A stretch of 6,803 nt of DNA. Origin: PHAA01 sp034678805. Lineage in GTDB: Bacteria > Bacillota > Syntrophomonadia > Syntrophomonadales > Syntrophomonadaceae. Location: NCBI GenBank assembly GCA_034678805.1, contig JAXDBN010000177.1, forward strand, positions 1-6,803, written 5' to 3'. Positions 6,352 through 6,803 of this stretch are shown here, piece after piece; position 1 is the stretch's first letter; each line of letters starts with the position of its first letter. The position numbers and the translations under genes are program-made. The notes under the pieces were generated by a model. It had not been told where the DNA came from. It did no database searches and saw nothing but the letters and a program-made list of their open reading frames with translations.

Positions 6352-6367
6352 GTTATAAAAATCACTA
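6350..6367. promoter_or_regulatory. Candidate Rex operator (autoregulation)
   Basis: TTGTTATAAAAATCACTA read on the plus strand has the 18-base Rex operator layout of two 7-base half sites and a 4-base spacer. The TTGTTAT half matches TTGTTAA at 6 of 7 positions; the other half reads TAGTGAT on the minus strand, 5 of 7 to TTGTGAA. The half sites agree with each other at 5 of 7. It covers the predicted transcription start and touches the ribosome site. The consensus is established knowledge; occupancy here is inferred. Confidence 0.45.
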
Positions 6368-6372
6368 TCTCT

Positions 6373-6401
6373 ATTATGTATGTAATCATGCAAATTGGCA
6401 A
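6373..6401 (-). promoter_or_regulatory. Sigma-A-type promoter of rex
   Basis: On the minus strand TTGCCA (6396-6401; 5 of 6 to TTGACA) is followed by exactly 17 bases and CATAAT (6373-6378; 5 of 6 to TATAAT). The expected transcription start is near 6366, giving a leader of about 30 bases to the TTG at 6335. It lies directly after the phosphate-permease terminator. Confidence 0.7.
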
Positions 6402-6415
6402 AAGGTTTCTAGAAT

Positions 6416-6446
6416 AAAAAAACCCTCCCCATCAAACGGGAAGAGT
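6416..6446 (-). terminator. Intrinsic terminator of the phosphate permease gene
   Basis: Minus-strand ACTCTTCCC (6438-6446) pairs with GGGGAGGGT (6422-6430) in a 9-bp stem with two G-T wobbles, closing a 7-base loop, and is followed immediately by TTTTTT (6416-6421). It lies 24 bases after the permease stop. This is a textbook Rho-independent signal. Confidence 0.88.
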
Positions 6447-6470
6447 CCTCATCATTTAATCAGGTCCAGC

Positions 6471-6803
6471 TTATATGAACATAACCAAAAGACGGTAGCA
6501 TAGCAACGACATCAACGCTGCTGACGGTATGGTTACAAACCAGGCTATAACAATCTGGCGGGCAATATTCCATCTCACTCCCTTAATTCTTTTGGCAGCA
6601 CCTACCCCCATAATGGAAGATGATACGACATGGGTAGTACTGACCGGTATGCCCAGGGTACTGGCCCCGTATATAACCAAAGAGGAGGTAAAGTCAGCCG
6701 CAAAACCATTGATAGGCTCAATGCGGAATATCTTACCGCCCATGGTACGAATAATGCGCCATCCTCCAAAAGCCGTGCCGGCTGACATGGCTAAGGCACA
6801 GGC
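6471..6803 (-). CDS. PiT-family inorganic phosphate transporter, 5' part cut by window
   Basis: C-terminal part of a PHO4/PiT-family permease (Pfam PF01384), which imports phosphate or metal-phosphate by cation symport across the cytoplasmic membrane. Only the last 110 residues lie in the window. The frame is open to the right edge (ACALAMSAGTAFGG), so the ATG at 6788 is internal. Family features are the GTAFGGWRIIRTMGGKI segment, GFAADFTSSLVIYGAST, and the hallmark IPVSTTHVV followed by IMGVGAAKR; two membrane segments are visible, one around VSTTHVVSSSIMGVGA and one close to the C-terminus. The family call is firm; whether it is a Pit-type H+ or a Na+ symporter cannot be read from this end. 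A PhoU-like DUF47 gene often precedes such permeases but would lie outside the window. A terminator follows, separating it from rex. Confidence 0.93.
   Translation of the reverse strand, partial: ACALAMSAGTAFGGWRIIRTMGGKIFRIEPINGFAADFTSSLVIYGASTLGIPVSTTHVVSSSIMGVGAAKRIKGVRWNIARQIVIAWFVTIPSAALMSLLCYRLLVMFI

Noticed and set aside
6336..6401. 22-residue N-terminal extension of Rex from the ATG at 6401
   Set aside because: The extension is unlike Rex proteins, and its DNA contains the promoter, the operator-like dyad and the ribosome site for the TTG at 6335.
6471..6788. A complete small membrane protein of 105 residues starting at the ATG at 6788
   Set aside because: The frame stays open to the window edge, and the residues match the C-terminal part of PiT permeases, so this ATG is internal.
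1..6803. CRISPR array, insertion sequence, defence or toxin-antitoxin system, tRNA, rRNA or riboswitch
   Set aside because: I saw no direct repeats with spacers, transposase motifs, terminal inverted repeats, or structured leaders; nearly all of the window is accounted for by conserved housekeeping genes with short gaps.

Overview
The window looks like the chromosome of a Gram-positive, endospore-former-type Firmicute, most likely of class Clostridia (a Syntrophomonadaceae- or Peptococcaceae-like anaerobe). The support is a Rex redox repressor, a DUF4321 small membrane protein, the gene order maf-radC-mreB-mreC-mreD-mrdA, strong AGGAGG-type ribosome binding sites and frequent TTG/GTG starts. 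The genus assignment is inference. Every gene I can support lies on the minus strand, so transcription runs from high to low coordinates.

In transcription order: (1) 6471-6803 is the C-terminal third or so of a PiT-family phosphate permease, closed by a strong intrinsic terminator (6416-6446). (2) rex (5706-6335) has its own well-formed sigma-A-type promoter (6373-6401). An imperfect Rex-operator-like dyad (6350-6367) lies over the predicted transcription start, and a hairpin terminator (5666-5696) follows the gene. (3) A DUF4321 membrane protein, maf, radC, mreB, mreC, mreD and mrdA (PBP2) then follow with gaps of 3 to 22 bases. The last pair overlaps by four bases (ATGA). This block reads as one operon, probably starting from a weak promoter at 5620-5648. 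mrdA runs off the left edge before its KTG box.

Functionally the long operon is a rod-shape elongation module. MreB filaments, the MreC scaffold and membrane-embedded MreD position the transpeptidase PBP2 in lateral-wall synthesis. It is preceded by a nucleotide house-cleaning enzyme (Maf), a JAB/MPN-domain protein (RadC) and the uncharacterised DUF4321 protein. Rex senses the NADH/NAD+ ratio and sits next to the module but seems to be transcribed separately.

This is a conserved housekeeping region. I see no mobile element, CRISPR array, defence system, tRNA or rRNA, and no evidence for an undescribed system. The points worth a second look are a roughly 55-residue charged helical insertion in the PBP2 transpeptidase domain, the probable rex autoregulatory site, the start-site question for the DUF4321 gene, and the high share of TTG starts. 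No stretch longer than 300 bases lacks a gene.
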